A stretch of 64,000 nucleotides of DNA from Terrimonas sp937888905 (GTDB lineage: Bacteria; Bacteroidota; Bacteroidia; Chitinophagales; Chitinophagaceae), in assembly GCA_937888905.1 (NCBI GenBank), contig CALATA010000017.1:1-64000 (forward strand), written 5' to 3'. How positions within the stretch are numbered: the first letter of the stretch is position 1; each line of letters starts with the position of its first letter. Both the position numbers and the translations under genes were made by a program. The notes under the pieces were generated by a model that saw only the letters and a program-made list of their open reading frames with translations, was not told where the DNA came from and searched no databases. Shown here one piece after another: positions 25,401 to 34,205 of the stretch.

Positions 25401-26698
25401 TGTCCTTTCAGGATGTTTTCGAGGATATCCCAAACCACCGCTTCCTTCTTATCTACCAGTTTACGGGCAGATTTTACCGTTTTAACGATGCCTCTTTCGA
25501 TCAGCTTACGGATGATAAATGGCTTGAAGAGTTCTGCTGCCATGTCTTTCGGCAGACCGCACTCATGCAATTTCATTTCAGGACCTACCACGATTACGGA
25601 ACGACCGGAATAGTCCACACGTTTACCGAGGAGGTTCTGACGGAAACGGCCTTGTTTACCTTTCAGTACGTCAGACAGTGACTTCAGTGCACGGCCACCT
25701 TCGGCTTTCACCGCGTTGGATTTACGGCTGTTGTCGAACAGGCTGTCGATCGCTTCCTGCAGCATACGCTTTTCGTTACGCAGGATCACCTCAGGTGCCT
25801 TGATCTCCAGCAGACGCTTGAGACGGTTGTTACGGATGATCACACGACGGTAAAGGTCGTTGAGGTCGGAAGAAGCGAAACGGCCGCCGTCCAGGGGAAC
25901 GAGCGGACGCAGTTCCGGTGGAATAACCGGAATGTATTGCATCACCATCCACTCGGGGCGGTTGGTGATACGTGTATTGGCATCGCGGAAAGCTTCCACC
26001 ACGCTCAGGCGCTTCAGGGCATCAGCTTTACGCTGTTGTGAAGTTTCGGTAGCAGCAGCATTGCGCAGATCGAAGGACAGTTGGTCCAGGTCGATGCGCT
26101 GCAGCATGTCATGTACCGCTTCAGCACCCATTTTAGCAATGAATTTGTTTGCGTCGTCATCGGGCAGATACTGGTTGTCTTTCGGCAGGGTATCCAGGAT
26201 GTCCAGGTATTCCTCTTCCGTCAGCAAATCACCATAATTCTGTCCTTTATCGGCCCGGATACCGGGCTGGATTACTACATAACGCTCGTAGTAAATGATG
26301 GTCTCCAGTTTCTTGGAGCTCACACCCAGCAGGTAACCGATTTTGTTAGGCAGTGACTTGAAATACCAGATATGCACAACAGGTACAACAAGTTTGATGT
26401 GTCCCATTCTCTCGCGACGTACTTTCTTCTCGGTAACTTCAACACCGCAACGGTCGCAGACAATCCCTTTGTAACGGATACGCTTGTATTTACCGCAAGC
26501 ACATTCGTAATCTTTTACAGGCCCGAAAATTCTCTCGCAGAACAAACCATCACGCTCAGGCTTGTAAGTACGATAGTTGATGGTTTCCGGCTTCAATACT
26601 TCACCATAGCTTCTTTCCAGGATATTATCCGGAGAAGCAAGACCGATGGTGATCTGTGAAAAAGCCGCTTTGGGACGATTTTCTTTTTTGATAGCCAT
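22406..26698 (-). CDS. rpoC: RNA polymerase beta' subunit
   Basis: Largest subunit of RNA polymerase, 1430 aa. The N-terminal zinc site is CACGKYKRIRYKGIVCDRCG-like (about 66-88). The Mg-binding catalytic loop NADFDGDQMAVH is near residue 472. The second zinc site CESKRGCCVKCYG is near 900, and FHVGGVAGS and the C-terminal KENVITGHPIPAGTG follow. Start ATG 26698, 92 nt after rpoB. The gap contains a large hairpin and a repeat array. Confidence 0.99.
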   Translation of the reverse strand: MAIKKENRPKAAFSQITIGLASPDNILERSYGEVLKPETINYRTYKPERDGLFCERIFGPVKDYECACGKYKRIRYKGIVCDRCGVEVTEKKVRRERMGHIKLVVPVVHIWYFKSLPNKIGYLLGVSSKKLETIIYYERYVVIQPGIRADKGQNYGDLLTEEEYLDILDTLPKDNQYLPDDDANKFIAKMGAEAVHDMLQRIDLDQLSFDLRNAAATETSQQRKADALKRLSVVEAFRDANTRITNRPEWMVMQYIPVIPPELRPLVPLDGGRFASSDLNDLYRRVIIRNNRLKRLLEIKAPEVILRNEKRMLQEAIDSLFDNSRKSNAVKAEGGRALKSLSDVLKGKQGRFRQNLLGKRVDYSGRSVIVVGPEMKLHECGLPKDMAAELFKPFIIRKLIERGIVKTVKSARKLVDKKEAVVWDILENILKGHPVLLNRAPTLHRLSIQAFQPKLIEGKAIQLHPLVTSAFNADFDGDQMAVHVPLSNAAVLEAQLLMLASHNILNPQNGTPITLPSQDMVLGLYYITKGKRTNETETIRGEGKAFYSAEEVIIAHNEKKVDLHAWIKVKANIRNADGLLEHKLIETTVGRVIFNQFVPVEVGFVNALLTKKNLREIIGDIIEITNIPKTAKFLDDIKQLGFRTAFQGGLSFSINDLIIPDIKEQLLENAKGEVDEVWENYNMGLITNNERYNQIVDIWSRVDTRLTETLIRELATDKQGFNSVYMMLDSGARGSKQQIKQLAGIRGLMAKPRKSGSTGSEIIENPILSNFKGGLNVLDYFISTHGARKGLADTALKTADAGYLTRRLVDVAQDVVITEEDCGTLRGIATSALKDNEDIIEPLADRIEGRTSLHDIYNPVSDELIIAAGDEITASLARKIEDAGIEFVEIRSVLTCESKRGCCVKCYGRNLASGVMAQRGDATGIIAAQSIGEPGTQLTLRTFHVGGVAGSAATDSTMLAKFDGTIQFDGLRTVTTENSEGDKIQVVIGRTGEVRIVDTKNDRLMITNNIPYGSTLNVKDGQKITKGEVICTWDPYNNVIVAEIDGTMKFENVIEGVTYREEADEQTGHREKVVIETRDKTKIPSIVVEGKENKSYNLPTGSHIMVEEGEQVKAGKVLVKIPRVLGKLRDITGGLPRVTELFEARNPSNPAVVSEIDGVVGMGAIKRGNREIVIEAKDGVTKKYLVPLTRQILAQDGDFVKAGSPLSDGQISPQDILAIQGPFAVQQYVVNEIQEVYRLQGVRINDKHIEVIVRQMMRKVNIVDPGDTRFLEDDLVDKFEFVEENDYIFDKKVVTDPGESTKLRAGQIISLRELREENSILRRNDKKPVEYRDTQAATSSPTLLGITKASLGVQSWISAASFQETTKVLSSAAIHGKTDEMLGLKENVITGHPIPAGTGLREFENMIVGSKEEYELLQTTREAMTFDEEE

Positions 26699-26706
26699 AT
26701 TTTGAA

Positions 26707-26741
26707 TTAAAAAGTCAAAAGTAAAAAGTCAAAAATCAAAG
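26707..26741. repeat. Heptad array E6 in the rpoB-rpoC gap
   Basis: Units GTCAAAA, GTAAAAA, GTCAAAA, ATCAAAG in register. On the minus-strand transcript they give a long T-rich stretch right after the 17-bp hairpin. Confidence 0.8.
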
Positions 26742-26780
26742 GGTAAGAGTCAGTGACCCGTTGGTCACTGACTCTTACCT
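26741..26780 (-). promoter_or_regulatory. 17-bp perfect hairpin between rpoB and rpoC
   Basis: GGTAAGAGTCAGTGACC (26742-26758) pairs fully with 26763-26779; loop of 4 nt. On the minus-strand RNA it follows the rpoB stop by 11 nt and is followed by CCCTTTGATTTTTGAC and more T-rich sequence. Structure resembles a terminator; since rpoC must be expressed, partial termination, RNase III-type processing or RNA stability are the likely roles. Confidence 0.8.
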
Positions 26781-26790
26781 ATGAAATGAA

Positions 26791-29700
26791 TTAGTCAAAC
26801 TTCAGATCGAGACCCAGACCGCGCAGTTCATGTACCAGTACGTTGAACGATTCAGGTACGCCTGCTCTCGGAACGTTATCACCTTTCACGATAGCCTCGT
26901 AGGTTTTCGCGCGACCGATGATATCATCTGATTTAAGGGTCAGCAATTCCTGCAGGATGTTGGAAGCACCGTAGGCTTCGAGTGCCCACACTTCCATTTC
27001 CCCGAAACGCTGGCCACCGAACTGAGCCTTACCACCAAGCGGCTGCTGTGTGATCAAGCTGTATGGTCCGATCGAACGGGCGTGCATCTTATCGTCCACC
27101 ATGTGGTGCAGTTTGATCATATAGATCACACCAACGGTTGCTTTCTGGTGGAAGCGCTCTCCGGTTTCACCATCGTGCAGATAAGTGTGACCGAATTTAG
27201 GAATACCTGCTTCCGCACAATATTTCTCGATTTCTTCAGTGCTTGCACCGTCGAAGATCGGGGTGGCGAATTTCACACCCAATTGTACACCGGCCCATCC
27301 CAATACGGTTTCATAGATCTGTCCGAGGTTCATACGGCTTGGTACCCCCAGCGGGTTAAGCACGATATCAACCGGTGTTCCGTCTTCCAGGAACGGCATA
27401 TCTTCTGCACGTACGATCTTGGCAACGATACCTTTGTTTCCGTGACGACCGGCCATCTTGTCCCCTACTTTCAGCTTACGCTTAACAGCCAGGTACACTT
27501 TAGCCAGTTTCAGTACACCGGCGGGCAGTTCGTCACCGATTGAGATGTTGAACTTCTCGCGTTTGTATCGTCCCAGTTCTTCGTTGTACTTGATATTATA
27601 GTTGTGCAACAGGATGTTGATCTGATCATCCACTTTGGCGTCGCCTGTCCATCCCAGCGGATTCATGTTGGCATAATCCAGGCCGGCCAGGTTTTTAGCA
27701 GTGAACTTGGCACCTTTACCGATCTGTACTTCACCGAAGTTGTTGGTAACACCGGTAGAAGAATGATCTTTCAGCAGGGTGGTCAGTTTGTCAAGCAATA
27801 CCTGCAGCAGGTCAGCTTCGTTCTTCTCGTGAATTTTCTCGAGTTTCTCGATAGCGGCCTTTTCACGCACTTTTGCATTCTTATCCTTCTTGGCACGCTG
27901 GAAGAGTTTTTTGCCGATAACGATACCTTCCACACCGTTTGGTGCTTTCAGTGATGCGTCTTTTGCATCGCCGGCTTTGTCGCCGAAGATGGCACGGAGC
28001 AGTTTCTCTTCCGGAGTAGGATCAGATTCACCTTTAGGGGTGATCTTACCGATCAGAATATCACCTTCTTTGATTTGGGCGCCTACGCGGATGATACCAT
28101 TCTCATCGAGGTCGCGGGTAGCTTCCTCAGATACGTTGGGGATATCCGGCGTAAGTTCTTCTTCACCCAGTTTGGTGTCACGTACTTCGAGTTCATACTC
28201 GGAGATGTGCACGGAGGTGAACATATCTTCTTTCACTACACGCTCGCTGATTACGATGGCATCCTCGAAGTTGTAACCTTTCCATGGCATGAACGCCACT
28301 TTCAGGTTTTTACCGAGAGCCAGCTCGCCGGTGCGGGTAGCATATCCTTCCGTCAGGAAGTCGCCTCTTTTCACCTTCTGGCCTTTCTTCACGGCAGGCT
28401 TCAGGTTGATACAGGTTTCCTGGTTGGTTTTGATGAATTTTGTGAGGCGGTAAACGCGCAGGTCATCTTCGAAAGAAACCAGTTTCTCTTCCTCGTCGCG
28501 GTCATAGCGAACGTGGATCTCATTGGCATCTACGAATTCAACCACACCCTCTCCTTCTGCGTGGATCTGGATACGTGCGTCGCGTGCAGCCTTGCCTTCC
28601 AGACCAGTACCTACAACAGGTACATCGGGACGCAGCAGGGGTACAGCCTGACGTTGCATGTTTGATCCCATGAGCGCACGGTTGGCGTCATCATGCTCGA
28701 GGAACGGAATCAGGGAAGCACTCAGACCAACAATCTGGTTGGGCGCAACGTCCATGTATTCCACTTCATTTTTATCGAGGATCGGGAAGTCACCTGTTTC
28801 GCGGCTTACGATACGATCTTCCAGGAAGTTTCCGTTGTCATCCAATGCGGAGTTTGCCTGGGCGATCTTGGCCGTATCTTCTTCTTCTGCACTCAGCAGC
28901 GCGAGTTGCTTCATGTTTACTTTACCGTTCTCTACTTTACGATAAGGCGTTTCGATAAAGCCCATGTCGTTGATCTTTGCGTGTACGCAAAGTGTAGAGA
29001 TCAGACCGATGTTTGGTCCTTCCGGTGTTTCGATGGTACACAGACGTCCGTAGTGTGAGTAGTGTACGTCACGCACCTCAAAGCCAGCACGCTCACGGCT
29101 CAGACCGCCTGGTCCGAGTGCGGAGATACGACGCTTGTGCGTGATCTCAGAGAGCGGGTTGGTCTGGTCGAGGAACTGTGAAAGCTGTGATGTACCGAAG
29201 AAAGAGTTGATTACAGAGCTGAGCGTACGGGCGTTGATGAGGTCTACCGGGGTAAACACTTCATTATCGCGCACGTTCATACGCTCGCGGATGGTACGGG
29301 CCATACGGGCCAGACCTACGCCGAATTGAGCGTACAATTGCTCACCTACCGTACGTACACGGCGGTTGCTCAGGTGATCGATATCATCGATCTCAGCTTT
29401 ACCGTTGGTAAGTCTTACTAGGTATTTGATGATAAGGATGATATCTTCCTTGGTCAGTACTTTTTTATCAAGCGGCTGATCGATGTTCAGCTTGCGGTTG
29501 ATCTTGTAGCGTCCTACTTCACCCAGGTCATAGCGTTTGTCGCTGAAGAACAGTTTGTCGATGATACCGCGGGCAGTTTCGTTGTCCGGCGCGTCGGCAC
29601 CACGCAACTGGCGGTAGATAAACTGTACCGCTTCCAGCTCGCTGTTGGAAGTGTCCTTGTTGAGGGTGTTGTAGATAATAGCGTAGTCACCACCAACATC

Positions 29701-30594
29701 TTCGCGTTGAACGAAAACGCTCTTCACTTCCATGTCGGAGATGGTGTCGATGGCTTCTTCGTCGAGGATGGTATCGCGTTCCATAACGATCTCGTTACGT
29801 TCGATGGAAACAACTTCACCGGTATCCTCGTCAACGAAGTCTTCTACCCATGTGCGGAGTACGCGGGCAGCGAGGCGCTTGCCAACGTATTTGCCAAGGG
29901 ATTTTTTATCACCCTTTACTTCGTCGGCCATGCCGAAGAGTTCGAGGATGTCTTTATCTGTTTCGTAACCGATAGCACGGAGCAGGGTGGTTACGGGGAA
30001 TTTTTTCTTACGGTCGATGTATGCGTACATCACGTTGTTGATGTCGGTAGCAAATTCCATCCACGCACCTTTGAAGGGGATAACGCGGGCGGAATAAATC
30101 TTGGTGCCGTTCGGGTGAACGGACTGACCGAAGAATACACCGGGTGAACGGTGCAACTGACTAACGACAACACGCTCGGCTCCGTTGATCACGAAGGTAC
30201 CGCGGGGAGTCATGTAAGGAATGTTACCCAGGAATACATCCTGTACGATGGTCTGAAAATCCACGTGCTCCTCGTCATTACAGCTGAGGCGCAGTTTCGC
30301 TTTCAGCGGTACGGCGTAGGTAAGACCACGCTCCATACACTCGTCAATAGAATAACGGGGAGGATCGATGAAGTAATCCAGGAATTCCAGCACGAAAATG
30401 TTGCGGGTATCAGTAATAGGAAAGTTATCCTTAAACACACGGAAAAGGCCTTCGTTATTCCGTTTGTCAGGAGTCGTCTCTAACTGAAAAAATTCCTTAA
30501 AGGACTGAATTTGTACTTCAAGCAGATCGGGTGTTTCAGCCAGGTGCTTAATCTTACCGAAATCCACTCTTGCGTTCGCTTTTGTTGAAGACAT
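26791..30594 (-). CDS. rpoB: RNA polymerase beta subunit
   Basis: Second largest RNA polymerase subunit, 1267 aa. The rifampicin-region FGTSQLSQFLDQTNPLSEITHKRRISALGPGG is near residue 470, with Ser/His/Arg residues of the sensitive form kept. GRHGNKGI and GQRFGEMEVWALEAYGA near the C-terminus are universal. Start ATG 30594, behind its own promoter (30737-30765) with a 5' leader of about 135 nt. rpoB is separated from rplL by the divergently oriented helix-hairpin-helix gene, so it is not simply the fifth gene of the L11-L12 unit here. Confidence 0.99.
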   Translation of the reverse strand: MSSTKANARVDFGKIKHLAETPDLLEVQIQSFKEFFQLETTPDKRNNEGLFRVFKDNFPITDTRNIFVLEFLDYFIDPPRYSIDECMERGLTYAVPLKAKLRLSCNDEEHVDFQTIVQDVFLGNIPYMTPRGTFVINGAERVVVSQLHRSPGVFFGQSVHPNGTKIYSARVIPFKGAWMEFATDINNVMYAYIDRKKKFPVTTLLRAIGYETDKDILELFGMADEVKGDKKSLGKYVGKRLAARVLRTWVEDFVDEDTGEVVSIERNEIVMERDTILDEEAIDTISDMEVKSVFVQREDVGGDYAIIYNTLNKDTSNSELEAVQFIYRQLRGADAPDNETARGIIDKLFFSDKRYDLGEVGRYKINRKLNIDQPLDKKVLTKEDIILIIKYLVRLTNGKAEIDDIDHLSNRRVRTVGEQLYAQFGVGLARMARTIRERMNVRDNEVFTPVDLINARTLSSVINSFFGTSQLSQFLDQTNPLSEITHKRRISALGPGGLSRERAGFEVRDVHYSHYGRLCTIETPEGPNIGLISTLCVHAKINDMGFIETPYRKVENGKVNMKQLALLSAEEEDTAKIAQANSALDDNGNFLEDRIVSRETGDFPILDKNEVEYMDVAPNQIVGLSASLIPFLEHDDANRALMGSNMQRQAVPLLRPDVPVVGTGLEGKAARDARIQIHAEGEGVVEFVDANEIHVRYDRDEEEKLVSFEDDLRVYRLTKFIKTNQETCINLKPAVKKGQKVKRGDFLTEGYATRTGELALGKNLKVAFMPWKGYNFEDAIVISERVVKEDMFTSVHISEYELEVRDTKLGEEELTPDIPNVSEEATRDLDENGIIRVGAQIKEGDILIGKITPKGESDPTPEEKLLRAIFGDKAGDAKDASLKAPNGVEGIVIGKKLFQRAKKDKNAKVREKAAIEKLEKIHEKNEADLLQVLLDKLTTLLKDHSSTGVTNNFGEVQIGKGAKFTAKNLAGLDYANMNPLGWTGDAKVDDQINILLHNYNIKYNEELGRYKREKFNISIGDELPAGVLKLAKVYLAVKRKLKVGDKMAGRHGNKGIVAKIVRAEDMPFLEDGTPVDIVLNPLGVPSRMNLGQIYETVLGWAGVQLGVKFATPIFDGASTEEIEKYCAEAGIPKFGHTYLHDGETGERFHQKATVGVIYMIKLHHMVDDKMHARSIGPYSLITQQPLGGKAQFGGQRFGEMEVWALEAYGASNILQELLTLKSDDIIGRAKTYEAIVKGDNVPRAGVPESFNVLVHELRGLGLDLKFD

Positions 30595-30736
30595 ATGCGT
30601 AAAAACCGGTTTAAATGAGTCTGGACGCGCAAACCACTTTCAGACCTTCATTTTAGAAAAAACGAAAGTAACTGATTACTAATTATTTAGAAATGGTTTG
30701 AAACGTCAAAATATATTTGGCCAAAATAAAGGACTG

Positions 30737-30765
30737 CAAAGGTAAGAAAATATATTTATCGGCAA
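30737..30765 (-). promoter_or_regulatory. rpoBC promoter
   Basis: Minus-strand TTG (30763-30765), 18-nt spacer, TACCTTTG (30737-30744), a full match to the Bacteroidota consensus. About 140 nt upstream of rpoB. A plus-strand TATATTTG at 30712-30719 may serve the divergent HhH gene. Confidence 0.75.
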
Positions 30766-30846
30766 AAAAAGTTTGCACACAACAATCTGGCCAAAACATC
30801 ATGGTTTTCGAGCCGCCTGTTATTAATTTTCCGCAAACGGCCTTTT

Positions 30847-31713
30847 ATGAAAAAACGATCTCCGGCCGCCTTCCTCCCCGGCTTCACGTACAAAGAACGT
30901 GTGGCCGTGTACAGTCTCCTGATTAGCATCTTGTTGCTCCTGTCGGGCCCCTCCTTTCTTCCGCCAAAGGATCCGCCGCTGCGGGCAGACACCTCCTGGC
31001 TGTCGACAGTATTGCTGCCTGAAGAGCCGGAAGCTGCCACACCGGCGGAACAGTGGGCGCACGCCCCGCTGTTCTATTTTGATCCCAATACACTTGACAG
31101 TGCCGGTTGGCTGAAACTTGGGTTAAGAGAAAAAACGGTCCGCACGCTGATGCGTTTCCGCGCCCGTGGCGGACGTTTCCGTTCGCCGGAAGACATCGAT
31201 CGCATCTACGGGCTATCCCCGGCAGATGCGGCGCGGATACGTCCCTATGTCAGCATTGCGCAACCCGCGCCTCCTTCCCCACTTACCGGAAAAAAATCTT
31301 ACAAACCTGTGCAGTTATCTGTTGATATCAACGCGGCCGACAGTGCATTGTTCGAATCATTACCGGGGATTGGTCCGCGGCTCGCGGCCCGGATCATCAG
31401 CTTCCGCGAAAAACTCGGTGGTTTCTGCCGGATAGAGCAGATAGCGGAAACCTATGGATTACCGGATTCGGTGTTCCGGAGAATACTCCCGCAATTGCGG
31501 CTCGGTGAATTACGTCTGCGGCAGATCGCGGTCAATACGGCGTTGATGGAGGAATTGGCGCAGCATCCTTACATCCGGTATAAGTTGGCAAAGGCGATCA
31601 TTGTGTACCGGTCGCAGCATGGCCCCTTCCGGCAGCCCGGCGATCTGCGGAAAATGGCGGTGATGGATGAGGAGACGATTGCGAAGCTTACACCTTACCT
31701 GCAACTGGAATAA
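30847..31713 (+). CDS. Helix-hairpin-helix protein, ComEA-like
   Basis: 288 aa. An N-terminal membrane segment (VYSLLISILLLLSGPSFL, about 21-38) precedes three helix-hairpin-helix modules: about 88-135 (LREKTVRTLMRFRARGG), 158-205 (DINAADSALFESLPGIGPRL, then IISFREKLGGF) and 220-285. The middle one has the classical LPGIGPRLA hairpin. HhH modules bind DNA backbone without sequence preference; membrane-anchored versions are called ComEA-like and may act in DNA uptake. That role is inference. It lies on the opposite strand between rplL and rpoB, and shares a bidirectional terminator with rplL. Confidence 0.85.
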   Translation: MKKRSPAAFLPGFTYKERVAVYSLLISILLLLSGPSFLPPKDPPLRADTSWLSTVLLPEEPEAATPAEQWAHAPLFYFDPNTLDSAGWLKLGLREKTVRTLMRFRARGGRFRSPEDIDRIYGLSPADAARIRPYVSIAQPAPPSPLTGKKSYKPVQLSVDINAADSALFESLPGIGPRLAARIISFREKLGGFCRIEQIAETYGLPDSVFRRILPQLRLGELRLRQIAVNTALMEELAQHPYIRYKLAKAIIVYRSQHGPFRQPGDLRKMAVMDEETIAKLTPYLQLE

Positions 31714-31745
31714 AAAAAGCCCCCAGCAAGTGGGGGCCATTTTAT
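31712..31745. terminator. Bidirectional terminator, HhH gene and rplL
   Basis: Stem GCCCCCA/TGGGGGC (31719-31725 with 31731-31737), 5-nt loop. Followed by seven T on the minus strand (rplL side) and ATTTTAT on the plus strand. Confidence 0.85.
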
Positions 31746-31761
31746 CTTTTGAGAGATGCGA

Positions 31762-32136
31762 TTAAGCAACCTCTACGTCAGCACCGGCTTCTTTCAGCTT
31801 AGCTGCGATATCTTCAGCTTCTGCTTTAGATACACCTTCTTTAACGGGCTTCGGAGCTGTGTCAACCAGTTCTTTCGCTTCTTTCAGACCGAGACCAGTC
31901 AGATCTTTAACGATCTTAACTACGTTCAGTTTAGAAGCGCCACCGCTCTTCAGGATTACGTCAAATGCAGTTTTTTCTTCAGCAGCGGCTCCACCACCGT
32001 CGCCACCAGCAGCAACTACTACTGCAGCAGCAGCGGGTTCGATACCGTACTCTGATTTCAGGAAATCAGCCAGTTCTTGTACTTCTTTTACTGTCAAGCC
32101 TACCAGGCTTTCGGCTAATGCTTTTACGTCTGCCAT
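31762..32136 (-). CDS. rplL: Ribosomal protein bL12 (L7/L12)
   Basis: Stalk protein of the large subunit that recruits translation GTPases. 124 aa. The N-terminal dimerisation part (LAESLVGLTVKEVQELADFL), an Ala/Gly-rich hinge (PAAAAVVVAAGGDGGGAAA) and the C-terminal domain (EKTAFDVILKSGGASKLNVV, VKDLTGLGLKEAKELVD) are all clear. Last gene of the rplKAJL unit, closed by a terminator, so stalk protein expression is separable from rpoBC. Confidence 0.98.
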   Translation of the reverse strand: MADVKALAESLVGLTVKEVQELADFLKSEYGIEPAAAAVVVAAGGDGGGAAAEEKTAFDVILKSGGASKLNVVKIVKDLTGLGLKEAKELVDTAPKPVKEGVSKAEAEDIAAKLKEAGADVEVA

Positions 32137-32276
32137 TGTTTTGAATTTTTACCGTCTTCATCTCCGTGTTAAGGATCCGACGGCTTCTTTAAAAAAATTG
32201 TTTGTGCCTTTGTTTTATACCCTCAGGCCGGGTAGTTATATACGCAATCAGGCAAGCCTGATCATACGTCGGGGAA
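32137..32276 (-). other. rplJ-rplL intergenic region
   Basis: 140 nt without a gene. A short inverted repeat ATCAGG-CAAG-CCTGAT lies at about 32250-32270, just after the rplJ stop; it has no T tail. No other feature seen. Confidence 0.4.
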
Positions 32277-32813
32277 TTACTCCGCTGTAGCGGGTGCCTC
32301 TGCTTCGGTGCTTCCGCCGGCTTGTTGCTCGTGATGGTGCAACAGGGCAGCCAGTACGCGCTTGGCAGGAGACTGAAGAAGACCGATAACTTCGCCGATG
32401 AGCTCGTTCTTGGTCTTGATCTGTGTGAGGGCTTTCAGTTGTGCATCACCTTCATAGATGTCGCCGTTGATGAAAGCGGCCTTCAGAACAGGCTTGTCTC
32501 CGTTGCTCTCCTTGCGGAAAGAACTCAGGATCAGCGCTGGTTCTTTGGGGTTTTCAGAGAACATCAGGGCAGTTACTTTGTGCAGTGAATCATAGATACC
32601 TGCATATTTTTCGCTGTCCAGCGATTCCAGTGCTTTACGGATGAGGGTGTTTTTAGCCACCTTCATCTCAACAGATTTGTCGAAGCAAGTGCGGCGCAGC
32701 TTGCCAACTTGTTCTACGCTCAGTGACTCGGTGTCAGTGATGTAGAAGTTGTTATATTGTTCGAACTTGCCTTTCAGCAGTTCAATCACTTCGTTTTTTT
32801 GATCTTTAGTCAT
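32277..32813 (-). CDS. rplJ: Ribosomal protein uL10
   Basis: Base of the ribosomal stalk; binds 23S rRNA and carries bL12 dimers on its C-terminal helix. 178 aa. Typical segments: FEQYNNFYITDTESLSVEQV (N-terminal), KNTLIRKALESL (about 60) and LLQSPAKRVLAALLHHHEQQ (C-terminal helix). Third gene of rplKAJL. Confidence 0.97.
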   Translation of the reverse strand: MTKDQKNEVIELLKGKFEQYNNFYITDTESLSVEQVGKLRRTCFDKSVEMKVAKNTLIRKALESLDSEKYAGIYDSLHKVTALMFSENPKEPALILSSFRKESNGDKPVLKAAFINGDIYEGDAQLKALTQIKTKNELIGEVIGLLQSPAKRVLAALLHHHEQQAGGSTEAEAPATAE

Positions 32814-32884
32814 TTTAGTAAGTTTTGACTTCGTTAAAGTTTGAAACTACTCCCCTTCTTTGGTTGGGGAAAGCTGGTCAGCGC

Positions 32885-33580
32885 TTAGTGAATAAACGCT
32901 TTGGTATCTACGCTGATACCGGGGCTCATGGAGCTGGCCATGCTGATGCCTTTCAGGTAAGTACCTTTGGCAGTAGCAGGTTTTGCACGGATGATAGCAT
33001 TCAGGAATTCCTGGCTGTTTTCCGCGAGTTTCTCGGGAGCAAAGCTCACACGACCGATAGAGGCGTGAATGATACCGGCTTTGTCAACTTTAAAAGCAAT
33101 CTTACCACCTTTAACTTCGTTGACGGCAGCAGCTACATCATTTGTTACAGTGCCGGTCTTGGGGTTGGGCATCAGGTTACGTGGACCGAGTACTTTACCC
33201 AGTTTACCGATCTTAGGCATTACGGCAGGTGTAGCGATGATCACATCGATATCTACCCATCCGCCTTCGATTTTAGTGATGAACTCATCCAGTCCTACAT
33301 AATCAGCGCCTGCTTCGTTGGCGGCAGCTTCTTTATCAGGAGTGCAGAGTACGAGTACACGCTTTGTTTTACCGGTGCCGTGAGGGAGGGTAACAGTACC
33401 GCGGATTGCCTGGTCGGCTTTCTTGGGGTCTACACCCAGACGCACGTGCAGGTCAACAGAAGCGTCGAATTTTGTTGTGTTGATCTCTTTCACCAAAGAA
33501 GAAGCTTCTTTGAGCGAGTATGCTTTGTCAGCGTTCACTTTGGAGTTGACCGCCTTTCTTTTTTTGCTAATGAATGCCAT
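32885..33580 (-). CDS. rplA: Ribosomal protein uL1
   Basis: L1 stalk protein, 231 aa; in many bacteria also the autogenous repressor of this operon by binding its mRNA. VRLGVDPKKADQAIRGTVTLPHGTG (about 48) and LGPRNLMPNPKTGTV (about 128) are the family signatures. 41 nt after rplK. Confidence 0.98.
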   Translation of the reverse strand: MAFISKKRKAVNSKVNADKAYSLKEASSLVKEINTTKFDASVDLHVRLGVDPKKADQAIRGTVTLPHGTGKTKRVLVLCTPDKEAAANEAGADYVGLDEFITKIEGGWVDIDVIIATPAVMPKIGKLGKVLGPRNLMPNPKTGTVTNDVAAAVNEVKGGKIAFKVDKAGIIHASIGRVSFAPEKLAENSQEFLNAIIRAKPATAKGTYLKGISMASSMSPGISVDTKAFIH

Positions 33581-33621
33581 TGTAATTCGTTTTAAAAGGT
33601 TCTAGTTAAAGCGGGAACGTA

Positions 33622-34065
33622 TTAATTTTCCCAGGGAGCTTTCCCTTCTACGTTCAGACCCATGCTGCGGGCAGTACCGGCAACCATTTTCATGGCGCTT
33701 TCCACGGTGAAACAGTTCAGGTCGGGCATTTTGTCTTTAGCAATAGCCTCTACCTGATCCCAGCTCACTTTACCTACTTTGGCGCGGTTGCTTTCTTTGG
33801 AACCTTTCTGAATTTTAGCGGCTTCCATCAGCTGAATAGCTGCGGGAGGAGTTTTGATGACGAAGTCAAAACTTTTGTCGCTGTAAACGGTGATGAGTAC
33901 CGGAAGAACTTTTCCGGGTTTGTCCTGTGTGCGGGCATTGAACTGCTTACAGAATTCCATGATGTTCACACCTTTGGAACCCAGCGCAGGACCGATCGGG
34001 GGAGCCGGGTTGGCCTGGCCGCCCTTGCATTGCAGCTTTACATAGCCGCTGATTTCTTTTGCCAT
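33622..34065 (-). CDS. rplK: Ribosomal protein uL11
   Basis: Binds the GTPase-associated region of 23S rRNA; 147 aa from ATG 34065 (MAKEISGYVKLQCKGGQANP). The longer open frame has no family likeness upstream. PAPPIGPALGSKGVNIMEF and DLNCFTVESAMKMVAGTARSMG are diagnostic. It has its own promoter and is separated from nusG by 3.6 kb of other genes. Confidence 0.98.
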   Translation of the reverse strand: MAKEISGYVKLQCKGGQANPAPPIGPALGSKGVNIMEFCKQFNARTQDKPGKVLPVLITVYSDKSFDFVIKTPPAAIQLMEAAKIQKGSKESNRAKVGKVSWDQVEAIAKDKMPDLNCFTVESAMKMVAGTARSMGLNVEGKAPWEN

Positions 34066-34169
34066 TTCTTTTTGATTTATTGGTTCAAGCGCCCTGGCAT
34101 TATTGACCAGAGCTCCCAAATTCCTCACTCCCGGCAAAACCGGGATATCGAAAGAACTGATTGGGGGTG

Positions 34170-34200
34170 CAAAAGTAAGCCTGTCTGATCAGAATACCAA
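34170..34200 (-). promoter_or_regulatory. rplKAJL promoter
   Basis: Minus-strand TTG (34198-34200), 20-nt spacer, TACTTTTG (34170-34177). Leader of about 100 nt before rplK. It explains how the L11 operon is expressed although it is split from nusG. Confidence 0.7.
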
Positions 34201-34205
34201 ATTAA

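Noticed and set aside
32825..33595. 256-aa ORF opposite rplA
   Set aside because: Mirror frame of uL1; composition is Phe/Asp/Ser-rich as expected from antisense of ribosomal protein codons.
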